The translations under genes and the position numbers were made by a program. A stretch of 9,551 nucleotides of DNA, from NCBI GenBank assembly GCA_034437315.1, contig DAOTUC010000358.1, positions 1 through 9,551 of the forward strand, written 5' to 3'. Of this stretch, positions 1 to 7,401 are shown one piece after another. The DNA is from DSAR01 sp034437315. Lineage in GTDB: Bacteria; Chloroflexota; Anaerolineae; B4-G1. The first letter of the stretch is position 1. The number at the start of each line of letters is the position of its first letter. Under the pieces are notes generated by a model, which was not told the origin of the DNA, did not search any database, and saw nothing but the letters and a program-made list of their open reading frames with translations.

Positions 1-3
1 CAT

Positions 4-100
4 AGACCCTAAAGGTTTTTGCGCTGGTTTTGATGGAAAAAGGTCATTGTTTAAGGCAAAAACGTTGTTTGCGCGGCCTTGAGCAAAACCTTTAGGGTCT
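4..100. repeat. Long inverted repeat, 16-bp perfect arms with 65-base centre
   Basis: The arm AGACCCTAAAGGTTTT at 4-19 is repeated in perfect inverted orientation at 85-100 (AAAACCTTTAGGGTCT). With one gap the match extends a few bases inward. A second imperfect palindrome, centred on AACGTT, lies inside at 56-72, so the transcript could fold into a branched hairpin. The element lies about 90 bases past the stop codon of the last minus-strand gene, where a terminator or 3' end structure would be expected. Neither arm is followed by a T run, so it is not a standard intrinsic terminator. It could instead be a small dispersed repeat or MITE-like element. No second copy is present in the window. 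The repeat itself is seen directly; its role is inferred. Confidence 0.75.
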
Positions 101-187
101 CGCCATGCGAAATCCCAGAGAACCAAAACTTATGAAACGCACCACTAGAGCAATGCGTTCGCCCTAGACTCTCATGAGTAGTTTCAA
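101..187. other. Non-coding spacer downstream of the operon
   Basis: This stretch lies between the inverted repeat and the stop codon of the TspO-related gene. It holds an eight-base palindrome (CTCATGAG, 170-177) and no convincing gene, promoter or T-tailed hairpin. Reading frames running through it do not resemble proteins. Confidence 0.5.
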
Positions 188-958
188 TCATCGGGCAAAT
201 GGCAGCCGGCGGCGGCGCGCCGCCATCGCCGCCATCGCCAAGACGACCAAAGCCGCGCTCGCCCAGGCCGCAATAGCCACTACCGGCGCGCTCGCGTGCT
301 TGACGGCGATCCCCACAAACGCCCAGATGATCACCAGCATGTAGGCCGCGTCGCCGCGCGTGAGGCCCATCGCCATCGCGATTCCGGCGCCGATGATGAG
401 CATGATGACAGTCCACGCCTGCGGGCCGATCCCCCAGCCGCTCCAATTCACGTAATCCAGCACCGAGGTCACGTTGGCGATGGTCGCGACGGTGACCCAG
501 CCGAGGTAGACGCTGAAGGTCGCCTGCACGCACCACTTTTCGGCGGTGGAAAACTCGGCCCGTCCAATGCCCAGCCTCAGGTAGATCAAGATCAACGAGA
601 GCAGCAACAGAAGCATCGCCGCCAACGTCCACAGGAACTGCTCGTAATGCCAGAAGAAGAGCCAGGCGACGTTGGCCACACAGCTCAGGGCGAAAAGATA
701 GCCCACGCGCCGCAATCGGGCGTTATCTCGCTGGGAAGGCAACGCCTGGTAAATGGCGAAAGCGACCAGCCCCAGGTAGATCAATCCCCAGATGGAAAAC
801 ACGTATCCCGCCGGCACAAAGTAGACCTGGAATCGGTCCGAAATCTCGCCCGTGGTCAGCCCGTTCAACGGCAGGGCGTTCGCCAGGCCGTTGACGACGA
901 CCGTCCCAACGACGGCTAACACGTTTACAACCTGACGCACAATATCCTTCTGCTCCAT
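188..958 (-). CDS. TspO/MBR-related tryptophan-rich membrane protein
   Basis: This is a 256-residue integral membrane protein with about eight hydrophobic segments (roughly residues 8-28, 45-67, 82-100, 106-126, 142-162, 178-198, 203-222 and 225-246). It has 11 tryptophans. The early block NALPLNGLTTGEISDRF, followed by FVPAGYVFSIWGLIYLG, is typical of bacterial proteins annotated as tryptophan-rich sensory protein or TspO/MBR-related. Classical TspO has five helices and about 160 residues, so this is the longer variant, and tetrapyrrole or steroid binding should not be assumed. The start is chosen at 958. An ATG at 973 is in frame but overlaps the stop of the upstream gene and has the Shine-Dalgarno AAGGAGG inside its own first codons, five bases before the ATG at 958. 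The C-terminus is a short arginine-rich tail. The gene is the last of the operon and is probably co-expressed with the PrsW-family protease gene. Confidence 0.72.
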   Translation of the reverse strand: MEQKDIVRQVVNVLAVVGTVVVNGLANALPLNGLTTGEISDRFQVYFVPAGYVFSIWGLIYLGLVAFAIYQALPSQRDNARLRRVGYLFALSCVANVAWLFFWHYEQFLWTLAAMLLLLLSLILIYLRLGIGRAEFSTAEKWCVQATFSVYLGWVTVATIANVTSVLDYVNWSGWGIGPQAWTVIMLIIGAGIAMAMGLTRGDAAYMLVIIWAFVGIAVKHASAPVVAIAAWASAALVVLAMAAMAARRRRLPFAR

Positions 959-963
959 TTTTT

Positions 964-970
964 CCTCCTT
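964..970 (-). promoter_or_regulatory. Ribosome binding site that fixes the TspO-related start
   Basis: AAGGAGG reads on the minus strand from 970 to 964, followed by five A residues and ATG at 958. It is the best Shine-Dalgarno match seen in the window. It begins two bases after the TGA triplet (972-970) that ends the PrsW-family gene starts to overlap it, so termination and re-initiation are likely coupled. It argues against starting at the ATG at 973. Confidence 0.8.
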
Positions 971-1980
971 CATCTGCTGATGATTCGTTCGCCCAATTCA
1001 ATCACCTGTCGGCGCAATTGAGCGACGCGCGCTTGAGCGCCCACCTCGTCGGGGAACAGCGTCAAGCGGCGCTTGTCGAAAGCCAATTTCGTCGCCAGGC
1101 GATAATAACGCCCCATGTCCCACCATCGTCTGAAGTCGCCGCCAGCGAGGACTTTGAGTCGCTCGTCCAATCGTCTGGTGTAGGAACAAACGACGGCGTA
1201 ATCCGCCCGGCTCAACGTGCCCCTCTCGATTTCATCGACCAGGAAAGCGGTGATCCATCGCCGCTCTCGTATCGAGGTCCAGATAATCACGATGAACAGA
1301 AACAACACCCCGCCCCACCCAGAGAGCAGGGCGATCAAACAAGGCCAGACGAGCGTGGCGGCCAACGTCACGCTGAGATTATGCACGCTGTGGGCCGCGA
1401 TACCCAGCAACAATCCCGCCACAGGCGCGCCAATCCTCACTCCCAGGCGGGGGGAGGTGCACGCCAGAGCGACTCCCAGGCCGGTCAGCCCGGTAAACAG
1501 GGCGTGATTGAGACCAAAAAGGAAGACGCGCGCAAACGTCAAAAAGGCCAGAACGGCGACGTCGGAGGCCAGGAGCGCATTCCCCAGGTAAAATATATTC
1601 TCCACGGCGGCAAAACCAAAACCGACCAGCCCGCCGTAGATGATGCCGTCCAGCGGGCTATCCAACTCCCGTCGGAACAGAAGCAACAGGAGAAAGACCG
1701 CCAGGCCCTTGAATATCTCCTCGGCGATGGGGGCGACGACGGTCACGCTCACGGCGTCAGCCACACCAGGATCGACGAAATAGGCGATGGGGATGTCCAG
1801 GACCAGCTCGACGATCAGCGAAAAGATAACTGCCGGAATCGCCCCCCAGAGGAAAGCGGCGACCAGGAGGCCAGCCGGCTCTTTCTCGTAGCGGTCGAAC
1901 CACCAGAGGATCGAAGCGTACACGAGCATCGGCAGGATGCTGATGGCGAGCACAAAGGAAAACCCTAGCATTGCATTCAT
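970..1980 (-). CDS. PrsW-family intramembrane metalloprotease
   Basis: A 336-residue multi-pass membrane protein with the PrsW (peptidase M82) signature motifs. A conserved acidic loop with YEKEP lies near residues 31-35. The EExxK motif is EEIFK at 87-91, FGFAAVEN with its glutamate is at 121-128, and the later histidines are in NHALFTG (His159) and AHSVHN (His197, His200). These acidic and histidine residues are the presumed metal ligands and catalytic residues of the family. About eight hydrophobic segments are followed by a basic soluble tail of about 90 residues. Characterised PrsW in Bacillus cleaves an anti-sigma factor, but the substrate here is unknown and no anti-sigma gene is in view. 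The start is the ATG at 1980, with GGAG at 1995-1992 upstream. A TTG at 2001 is in frame but has no ribosome site. The stop overlaps the alternative ATG of the next gene, and the preceding kinase gene ends 72 bases upstream. Confidence 0.88.
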   Translation of the reverse strand: MNAMLGFSFVLAISILPMLVYASILWWFDRYEKEPAGLLVAAFLWGAIPAVIFSLIVELVLDIPIAYFVDPGVADAVSVTVVAPIAEEIFKGLAVFLLLLLFRRELDSPLDGIIYGGLVGFGFAAVENIFYLGNALLASDVAVLAFLTFARVFLFGLNHALFTGLTGLGVALACTSPRLGVRIGAPVAGLLLGIAAHSVHNLSVTLAATLVWPCLIALLSGWGGVLFLFIVIIWTSIRERRWITAFLVDEIERGTLSRADYAVVCSYTRRLDERLKVLAGGDFRRWWDMGRYYRLATKLAFDKRRLTLFPDEVGAQARVAQLRRQVIELGERIISR

Positions 1981-2052
1981 TTGATTGAAATCTCCGACCA
2001 AAAGGGGCAGCCAATCATCGGCTCATACGGAAAGTTGGATTTAACCGGCAAG

Positions 2053-5000
2053 TCATAACAGTGAGCCGAGCGGCAAGGTGAAGTAGAATTTACTTCCCTG
2101 ACCGGGTTCGCTTTCCACGCCGACTTGCCCGCCCAGTTTCTCCACGATGCGCCGCGCGATAGACAATCCCAAACCGTGGCCTTTGGCGCGCGTCTGATCC
2201 AGCCGCGTGAAAGGCGTGAACAAACACGCCTGGTCTTCCGGCGAGAGGCCCGGGCCATTATCCCGCACCCAGAAGCGCACCATCTCTTTCTCGGTTTCCT
2301 CGGAAGGGGGAATTAGATCCGCCCCCAACGTCACCTGGGGCGGCTGGCCGCCGTATTTTAGCGCGTTGCTGATATAGTTCACCCATACCGCCTCCACCCA
2401 CTGGGGATGGCCCAGCGCTACCGGCCACGTCTCCGGTCGAGAAATTTCCGCCTGATACTCGTCTATCATCTTGGTCAATTGCTCCAGCGCCTCGTCCACG
2501 ATGCAGGCCATATTGAGCGGGCAAATCTCGATCTCCCCCAACTGACGCACGCTGCAAAGCAACAGCAACTCGTCGATGATGTCGCCCATCTTGCGCCCGC
2601 TGCGGACGATACGCTTGAGGATATCATCGCACGCCTCGCCGGACATATTCTCGTGATCCAACGTCAGCAGGTCGGCGAATCCCACCACTTTCGCCAAGGG
2701 ATTCTTCAGGTCGTGGGCGACGGTGTGGGCGAAGGCGTCCAGCTCCTCGTTGCGCGCTTCCAGATCTACCGTACGTTTCCACAATGCATCCATCAACTGG
2801 GCGTTGTCGGTCGCGATCGCCGCCGACGCCGCCAGGGTCTCGACCATGGCGCGGTCATCGTCGTCGAAAGCGCTCGACTGCTTGTTGACCACCTCCATCA
2901 CGCCGATCACAGCGTCCTGCGCCCGCAGGGGAACCGCCAGCACCGAGTGGGTGTGGAACTCGACCTGTTCATCCACATCGGGGAAGAAGCGGGGGTCGGA
3001 CGCGACGTCATTGACGATCACGCTCTCCCCCGTCCGCGCCGTCCAGCCGATAATTCCCTGATCGGCGCTCACGTGCATATCGATCATCTCCGGTTCCTCA
3101 CCCTGGTGCATAACCGCCCGGCAGGCCAAAATATCCGGCTGCTCTGGCTGCGACTCGTCCCATAACCAGAGCGAAGCGCCCTCGGCGTCCACGGTCTCGA
3201 TAGCCGCTTCCAGCAGTTGGTGGACGATATGGTCCAAATCCAACGTGGAGGTCAATTGCTGGCCCAGCCAGTTGAGCCGCGCCAGGTCCTTATTCCGAGC
3301 GCGCACCGCCTGTTCGGCCTGCTGCCGTTCGGTGATTTCCAGCCTCAACTCCTGGGTCCGCTCGGCGACCAGCATCTTGAGCTGCCACCGCTGGGCCTCT
3401 ATGGTGCGTATCCGGACGGCAAAGAAGGCGCCTACGCCGCCGAGCGCCAGCAGCGCCGCCGACACCCTGAACCACGTGGTATTCCAAATAGGCGGGACGA
3501 CGGTGACGCGCAGCGTGGTTGCCTCCTCGTTCCAGACGCCGTCGTTATTCGCCCCTCGTAACCGCAGGGTGTACGTCCCGCCGGGGAGATTGGTGTAGCG
3601 CCCGAAATGCCGGTTCCCGGTTTGGTTCCAATCCCGGTCGAAGCCTTCCAGGATGTAGGCGTAGCGGTTCTTATCGGGTCGCACGTAATTGAGCGCCGCG
3701 AACTCGAATTCGAAGAAATTGTTTGGCCAACGCAGCGTGATCGCATCCAGCGTTTCGACCGCTTGGTCAAGCGGCGCCTCATCCCCTCCCTGGTAGAGCG
3801 CCGTCAGCACGACCGGCGGCTTGAAGGGATTATCCTTGATCTCCTCTGGATGGAAAGCGTTGAACCCATTGACGCCGCCGAAGAACATTATGCCGTCTCG
3901 GCCCTTGTCATACGCCCCAGGCTGAAACTGGGCGCTCTGCAAACCGTCCCCGGCGTCATAATTACGGATCGTCTCCGTCCGCGGGTCTAGCCGGGCAAGC
4001 CCCTGGCCCGTGCTCAACCACAGATTACCATTTTCATCCTCCAGAATGCCGGCGATCAGATTGCTGGGCAAGTCGCCTATCTCTCTGTAATGGACAAACG
4101 TTTCTGTAACCGGATCGAAGCGATTCAATCCCCCGGCTGTCCCGACCCACAGGTTCCCGGCCTGGTCCTCGTGAATGGCGAACACTACGTCGTTGCTCAA
4201 ACTATCTGGATCGTCCACATCGGCCTGGTAGCGGGTAAACTGTCCCGTCTCCTGGTCGAAACGGTTCACGCCGCCGCCGGACGTGCCGATCCATAGATAA
4301 CCTGCCCGGTCCTCGTAGATCGCGTTAACCCGGTCGTGGCTCAAACTGTGCGGGTCGCCGGGATCGTGACGGTAATGGGTGAAGCGTTCTGTCTCGCGAT
4401 CGAACAACGCCAGACCGCCGCCGTTCGTCCCGATCCACAGGCGGTTGTCCCGATCCTCATAAACCGTGTACAGGGCGTCGGTGCTCAGGCTATCCGGGTC
4501 GGTCGAGTCGCGCCGGTAATGGGTAAAGCGCCCGGAAACGCGATCCAGGCGATTCAGGCCGCCGTTGCCGGTCGCCGCCCACAGGACGCCCAGGTGATCT
4601 TCGTAAACGCCGGTCACGTTGTCGTCGCTCAAGCTGTGGGGGTCGCTCGGATCGTAGCGATAATAGGTGAGCTCGCCCGTCTCACGGTCCAGCCGATTGA
4701 GCCCCCCATCCAGCGTGCCGATCCACAGCGCGCCTTCCCGTCCCTCGTGGAGCGCGGTGACGAAGTGATCGCTCAGACTGTTGGGGTCGCCCGGAACGGC
4801 CCGGTAGTGCAGGAAGCGCTTGTAGGGTGGATCGTTGCGATTGATCCCGCCGCCCTCCGTGCCGATCCACAACACGCCCGAACGGCCGGCGTAAATCGAG
4901 CGGATGTGGTTACTGCTCAGGCTGTACGGATCAAGGTCGTCTCTCTCATACCGGATCGACCGGCCCGTCTGGGGATTAAAGCGGTTGAGGCCGCCGCCGT

Positions 5001-6111
5001 AAGTGCCGACCAGGAAATCCCCGCCCGGCAGCTCGTGGAGGGCGAAGACGATGTCGTTGCTCAGGCTTTGCTCGTCGTCCGGGTCGAATTGGTAGTGGGT
5101 GAACTCCTCTGTCTCCCGACTCGCGGCCCGGTTGAAGCGGCTCAATCCGCCCCCGGCTGTGCCCACCCACAACGCGCCGTTTCGATCCTCGTGAATGACC
5201 CACACCGAGTTGTGGCTCAAACTGTGCGCATCCGCCGGGTCGTTTTGATAGCGCGTGCACGCTCCTGTTTCCCGGTCGAGGCGATTGAGGCCCTCGGACG
5301 TGCCGACCCAGAGCACGCCCTCGCTATCCTCGAACAGGGAGATGACGCCGTCGCTGCTCAAACTGTGCGGGTCGTCCGGATCGTGACGGTAATGGGTGAA
5401 GTGCCCCGTTCCCTGACTCCCAGCTTGACCCGCGGCCCGACTTGCGGCCCGACTATCGGCCCGACTTGCGGCCCGACTTGCGGCCCGGTCAAAGCGATTC
5501 AACCCGCCGGCCGCCGTCCCCACCCAGAGCGCGCCCGCTTGATCCTCGTAGATCACCGTGACGCCGTCGTTGCTCAAGCTGTGGGCGTCGTCGGGATCGT
5601 GCAGGTAATGGACGAAGCTGTCTGCGTCCCGGTCGAGGTAACTCAGCCCGCCGCCCTCCGTCCCGACCCACAACGTCCCTTCCCGGTCCACGTACAGCGC
5701 CCAGATCGAATCGGAACGCAGCGATCCGGGATCGTCCGGATTCGATTTGTAAACTTTGAAGGTGTGGGCGTCGTAGCGATTCAGGCCGTCGGCTGTGCCG
5801 AACCACATAAAGCCCAGGTCGTCCTGCACGATGCGCAGCACCATACCGTGTGAAAGGCCATCCTCAATGGAGAGATGCGCAAAGCGCAGTTGGTGCTCCG
5901 GCGGAACGTCGGGCGGCGATTCTATAGCTACGGGAACCGATCGGTCGAAGTGGATAAAGGGCGCGGCGCCGGCAGACGTCGCCACACATACGCACAACAA
6001 AGTCAGCACAAACCCTAACTTGAAGCATCGTCGCAATCCACGCCGCCTTTGAGGTCGCTCAGACGAGAGCGTGGCCCTCATACGACGATACAACCATACC
6101 TGATCATCCAT
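2053..6111 (-). CDS. Double-propeller sensor histidine kinase (Reg_prop x14, Y_Y_Y, GAF, HisKA, HATPase_c)
   Basis: A 1352-residue membrane sensor kinase. Residues 31-50 form a signal peptide or anchor after a long basic n-region, ending in SAGAA. Residues 77-760 hold 14 propeller blades marked by W(V/I)GTxGGLxRxD, with key aromatics at 103, 148, 196, 268, 315, 367, 415, 463, 511, 559, 607, 655, 698 and 743. This number fits two seven-bladed propellers. A Y_Y_Y domain (about 795-873), a transmembrane helix (878-900), a coiled coil (903-945) and a GAF domain (about 955-1105) follow. HisKA has phosphoacceptor His1133 in HDLKNPL. The ATPase has an N-box with Asn1245 and Asn1249, G1 DNGPG at 1284-1288, an F-box at 1298-1301 and G2 GHGLGL at 1311-1316, so the kinase looks intact. 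The propellers would face outside and the kinase inside. Unlike the hybrid systems of Bacteroides it lacks a receiver and an AraC domain, and no response regulator gene is in view. The ATG overlaps the TAA of the upstream oxidoreductase, and GAGGAG lies 11 bases before it. The ligand is unknown. Confidence 0.95.
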   Translation of the reverse strand: MDDQVWLYRRMRATLSSERPQRRRGLRRCFKLGFVLTLLCVCVATSAGAAPFIHFDRSVPVAIESPPDVPPEHQLRFAHLSIEDGLSHGMVLRIVQDDLGFMWFGTADGLNRYDAHTFKVYKSNPDDPGSLRSDSIWALYVDREGTLWVGTEGGGLSYLDRDADSFVHYLHDPDDAHSLSNDGVTVIYEDQAGALWVGTAAGGLNRFDRAASRAASRADSRAASRAAGQAGSQGTGHFTHYRHDPDDPHSLSSDGVISLFEDSEGVLWVGTSEGLNRLDRETGACTRYQNDPADAHSLSHNSVWVIHEDRNGALWVGTAGGGLSRFNRAASRETEEFTHYQFDPDDEQSLSNDIVFALHELPGGDFLVGTYGGGLNRFNPQTGRSIRYERDDLDPYSLSSNHIRSIYAGRSGVLWIGTEGGGINRNDPPYKRFLHYRAVPGDPNSLSDHFVTALHEGREGALWIGTLDGGLNRLDRETGELTYYRYDPSDPHSLSDDNVTGVYEDHLGVLWAATGNGGLNRLDRVSGRFTHYRRDSTDPDSLSTDALYTVYEDRDNRLWIGTNGGGLALFDRETERFTHYRHDPGDPHSLSHDRVNAIYEDRAGYLWIGTSGGGVNRFDQETGQFTRYQADVDDPDSLSNDVVFAIHEDQAGNLWVGTAGGLNRFDPVTETFVHYREIGDLPSNLIAGILEDENGNLWLSTGQGLARLDPRTETIRNYDAGDGLQSAQFQPGAYDKGRDGIMFFGGVNGFNAFHPEEIKDNPFKPPVVLTALYQGGDEAPLDQAVETLDAITLRWPNNFFEFEFAALNYVRPDKNRYAYILEGFDRDWNQTGNRHFGRYTNLPGGTYTLRLRGANNDGVWNEEATTLRVTVVPPIWNTTWFRVSAALLALGGVGAFFAVRIRTIEAQRWQLKMLVAERTQELRLEITERQQAEQAVRARNKDLARLNWLGQQLTSTLDLDHIVHQLLEAAIETVDAEGASLWLWDESQPEQPDILACRAVMHQGEEPEMIDMHVSADQGIIGWTARTGESVIVNDVASDPRFFPDVDEQVEFHTHSVLAVPLRAQDAVIGVMEVVNKQSSAFDDDDRAMVETLAASAAIATDNAQLMDALWKRTVDLEARNEELDAFAHTVAHDLKNPLAKVVGFADLLTLDHENMSGEACDDILKRIVRSGRKMGDIIDELLLLCSVRQLGEIEICPLNMACIVDEALEQLTKMIDEYQAEISRPETWPVALGHPQWVEAVWVNYISNALKYGGQPPQVTLGADLIPPSEETEKEMVRFWVRDNGPGLSPEDQACLFTPFTRLDQTRAKGHGLGLSIARRIVEKLGGQVGVESEPGQGSKFYFTLPLGSLL
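3832..5883 (-). repeat. Fourteen internal propeller repeats, mostly 48 codons apart
   Basis: The periplasmic or extracellular half of the kinase is built from 14 related blades. Most neighbouring blades are spaced 47-49 codons apart, and those in the centre almost exactly 48. The most conserved pieces are DPDDPHSLSxD, YEDxxGxLWVGT and GGLNRFDRETGxFTHY. The last blade is divergent (FFGGVNGFNAF). Two spacings are longer: 72 codons between blades 3 and 4, and 52 codons between blades 5 and 6. Both are explained by added four-residue units. The similarity of central blades suggests fairly recent internal duplication, and recombination between them could change the blade number. Confidence 0.85.
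5416..5487 (-). repeat. 12-bp in-frame tandem repeat, six units, inside the kinase gene
   Basis: Six consecutive 12-base units fill 5416-5487. Read on the plus strand, three are identical (acttgcggcccg at 5440-5451, 5464-5475 and 5476-5487), one differs by two bases (5452-5463) and two at the low-coordinate end are degenerate. In the protein they read RAAS, RAAS, RADS, RAAS, RAAG and QAGS, residues 209-232, in the loop after the blade 3 GGLNRFD. They account exactly for the 24 extra residues in that interblade spacing. Because the unit is four codons, gain or loss of units keeps the frame. Confidence 0.9.
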
Positions 6112-7268
6112 TACTTTAATTTCTCCTCGGCGACGAACTCTCGGTAGGGGCTGAGCGCTTCCAGGATCTCCTCATCCTCGGCCGTGAGCGATTCTTGCAC
6201 CAGCCGCGAGAGAAGCGCGCCTACGCCTGGCCCCAGCATGTAGCCCTGACCGCACATACCCACGGCGTGGACGTAGCCCGCCATCTCCCGCGCCCGCCCG
6301 ACGATGGGGAAACCGTCGGGCGTCATCGGGTAGAGCCCGCGCCAGGTGCGGCGCACCTTGATGTTTGCGAGTTTCGGCATCAGGCCGATCATCCGCTGGG
6401 CGATCATCGGCAGGAAGACCGAAGTCTCGCGCCGGTCGGTGCCGACGATGGGCGGGTCGGGCGTGATGCAAAAGACGATGGGGCCGGGGCCGTGCTGGTA
6501 GAAGTAATAATTCTTGGAACCGGCCGCCGGACGGATGTCGACCACCATCGGTTCCACGAAACGGGCCACCGCTTCGGTGACGCCGGCCTCGTGGCTATCC
6601 GGCGCCACCGGCGAGTCAATGCCCACCATCTCGGCGACGTTGCGCGCCCATGGACCGGCGGCGTTGATGACCGTCTCGGTGGCGTAACCGCCCTGGTCAG
6701 TGCGCACGCCCACCACGTGACCCCGGCGGCGAATCACGCCGATGACCCGCTCGTTGAAGCGGAACTCGGCCCCCCGTTCCTTCGCCCGGGTGTAGAAAGC
6801 GTGGGCCGAGAGCATGGGGGAGGCGGAACCGTCGTTGGGCGAGTAGGTCCCGCCGATCAGGCCCTTCGGGTTCAGGTCGGGGATCACCGATAGTAACTCG
6901 TCGCGATCCAGCCACCTGATGTCCAGCCCATAGGCCTGCTGGATCTTGAGCAGGTCCTTGAGAATCTTCTCCTCTCGCTCCCGGTAAGCGACGAAAGAAT
7001 AGCCGCCGCGGCGCCACTCGATGTCGTCCCCGTAAGTCTCTTGCCAGGTGGAGAACACCTCCAGCGACTTGAGGCACAGCCGGATCTTGGAAGGGGTCGA
7101 GTGGGTGGCCCGGATCCCGCCGATGGCGGCCTTGTTGGAACCCTGACCGGGGCTGGCGAATTGGTCGATGACCAGCGGTTTGAGCCCGGCCCGGGCCAGG
7201 AAAAAGGCGGTGGGGAGTCCGATGCTCCCCGCGCCGACGATGACGGCGTCGTATACTTTGGTAGTCAT
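6111..7268 (-). CDS. DAO-family FAD-dependent oxidoreductase (HcnC/OoxB/DadA-like dehydrogenase subunit)
   Basis: A complete 385-residue soluble flavoprotein of the DAO fold. The N-terminal dinucleotide-binding motif GAGSIG is at residues 12-17, followed by the acidic end of the second strand (VID, 33-35). GGIRATHS (50-57), INAAGPWA (201-208), GLYPMTPDGFPIVG (311-324) and CGQGYMLGPGVG (339-350) are the family's FAD and substrate site blocks. Relatives include the beta subunits of sarcosine oxidase, octopine/nopaline oxidase, hydrogen cyanide synthase, D-hydroxyproline dehydrogenase and dye-linked proline dehydrogenase. These oxidise a C-N bond of an amino acid, giving an imine. The exact substrate cannot be read from the sequence. 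The upstream HcnB-like Fe-S subunit supports a dehydrogenase complex rather than a stand-alone oxidase. The start is the ATG at 7268, with AAGGAG six bases upstream. The TAA overlaps the kinase start by one base. Confidence 0.9.
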   Translation of the reverse strand: MTTKVYDAVIVGAGSIGLPTAFFLARAGLKPLVIDQFASPGQGSNKAAIGGIRATHSTPSKIRLCLKSLEVFSTWQETYGDDIEWRRGGYSFVAYREREEKILKDLLKIQQAYGLDIRWLDRDELLSVIPDLNPKGLIGGTYSPNDGSASPMLSAHAFYTRAKERGAEFRFNERVIGVIRRRGHVVGVRTDQGGYATETVINAAGPWARNVAEMVGIDSPVAPDSHEAGVTEAVARFVEPMVVDIRPAAGSKNYYFYQHGPGPIVFCITPDPPIVGTDRRETSVFLPMIAQRMIGLMPKLANIKVRRTWRGLYPMTPDGFPIVGRAREMAGYVHAVGMCGQGYMLGPGVGALLSRLVQESLTAEDEEILEALSPYREFVAEEKLK

Positions 7269-7274
7269 GGCATT

Positions 7275-7280
7275 CTCCTT
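7275..7280 (-). promoter_or_regulatory. Ribosome binding site of the DAO-family gene
   Basis: AAGGAG reads on the minus strand from 7280 to 7275, six bases before the ATG at 7268. It supports that start and independent loading of ribosomes after the 133-base gap. Confidence 0.8.
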
Positions 7281-7297
7281 GTTCGTTCTAGCGTTCA

Positions 7298-7379
7298 GCG
7301 CGGGCCGCGGTCCACGCGCACGCTTGAGCGACGATGCGCAAGCGCTTATTCGCCTACGACCGCCAGACTATGGTCCGGC
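7298..7379 (-). other. Hairpin-rich spacer between the EAD gene and the DAO-family gene
   Basis: The 133 bases between 7269 and 7401 are the longest spacer between adjacent genes. Three possible hairpins lie in it. The one at 7362-7379 has a seven-base stem (gccagac/gtccggc, one G-U pair) and a four-base loop. The one at 7321-7344 has a six-base stem (cgcttg/caagcg). The one at 7298-7319 has a five-base GC stem around a CCGCGG core. None is followed by a T run on the minus strand, so they are not clear terminators. They could be an mRNA processing or stabilising region. I see no convincing promoter. Confidence 0.3.
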
Positions 7380-7401
7380 GTCAGGTCGAGCAGCCGATTG
7401 C

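Noticed and set aside
4..100. Intrinsic terminator
   Set aside because: The loop is 65 bases and neither arm is followed by a T run, so the standard criteria are not met even though the position is right.
1018..1968. Plus-strand open frame of 316 codons opposite the PrsW-family gene
   Set aside because: The translation is rich in Q, D, R and G with no fold pattern, and the minus strand carries the PrsW motifs and membrane segments.
2009..2023. Small hairpin (agcc/ggct) between the kinase and PrsW-family genes as a terminator
   Set aside because: The stem is only about six pairs including a G-U, and just four T residues follow after a GCCCC stretch. Too weak to call.
5416..5487. CRISPR-like array
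   Set aside because: The units are 12 bases, directly adjacent without spacers, and in frame within a coding gene.
4336..5853. Long plus-strand open frame of 505 codons opposite the kinase propeller
   Set aside because: It is the antisense of the repeated propeller blades. Its apparent repeats mirror the blade repeats, its composition is unlike a protein, and the minus strand has clear domains.
2053..6111. Hybrid two-component system with receiver and AraC domain
   Set aside because: The protein stops about 35 residues after the G2 box of the ATPase domain, so there is no room for a receiver or DNA-binding domain.
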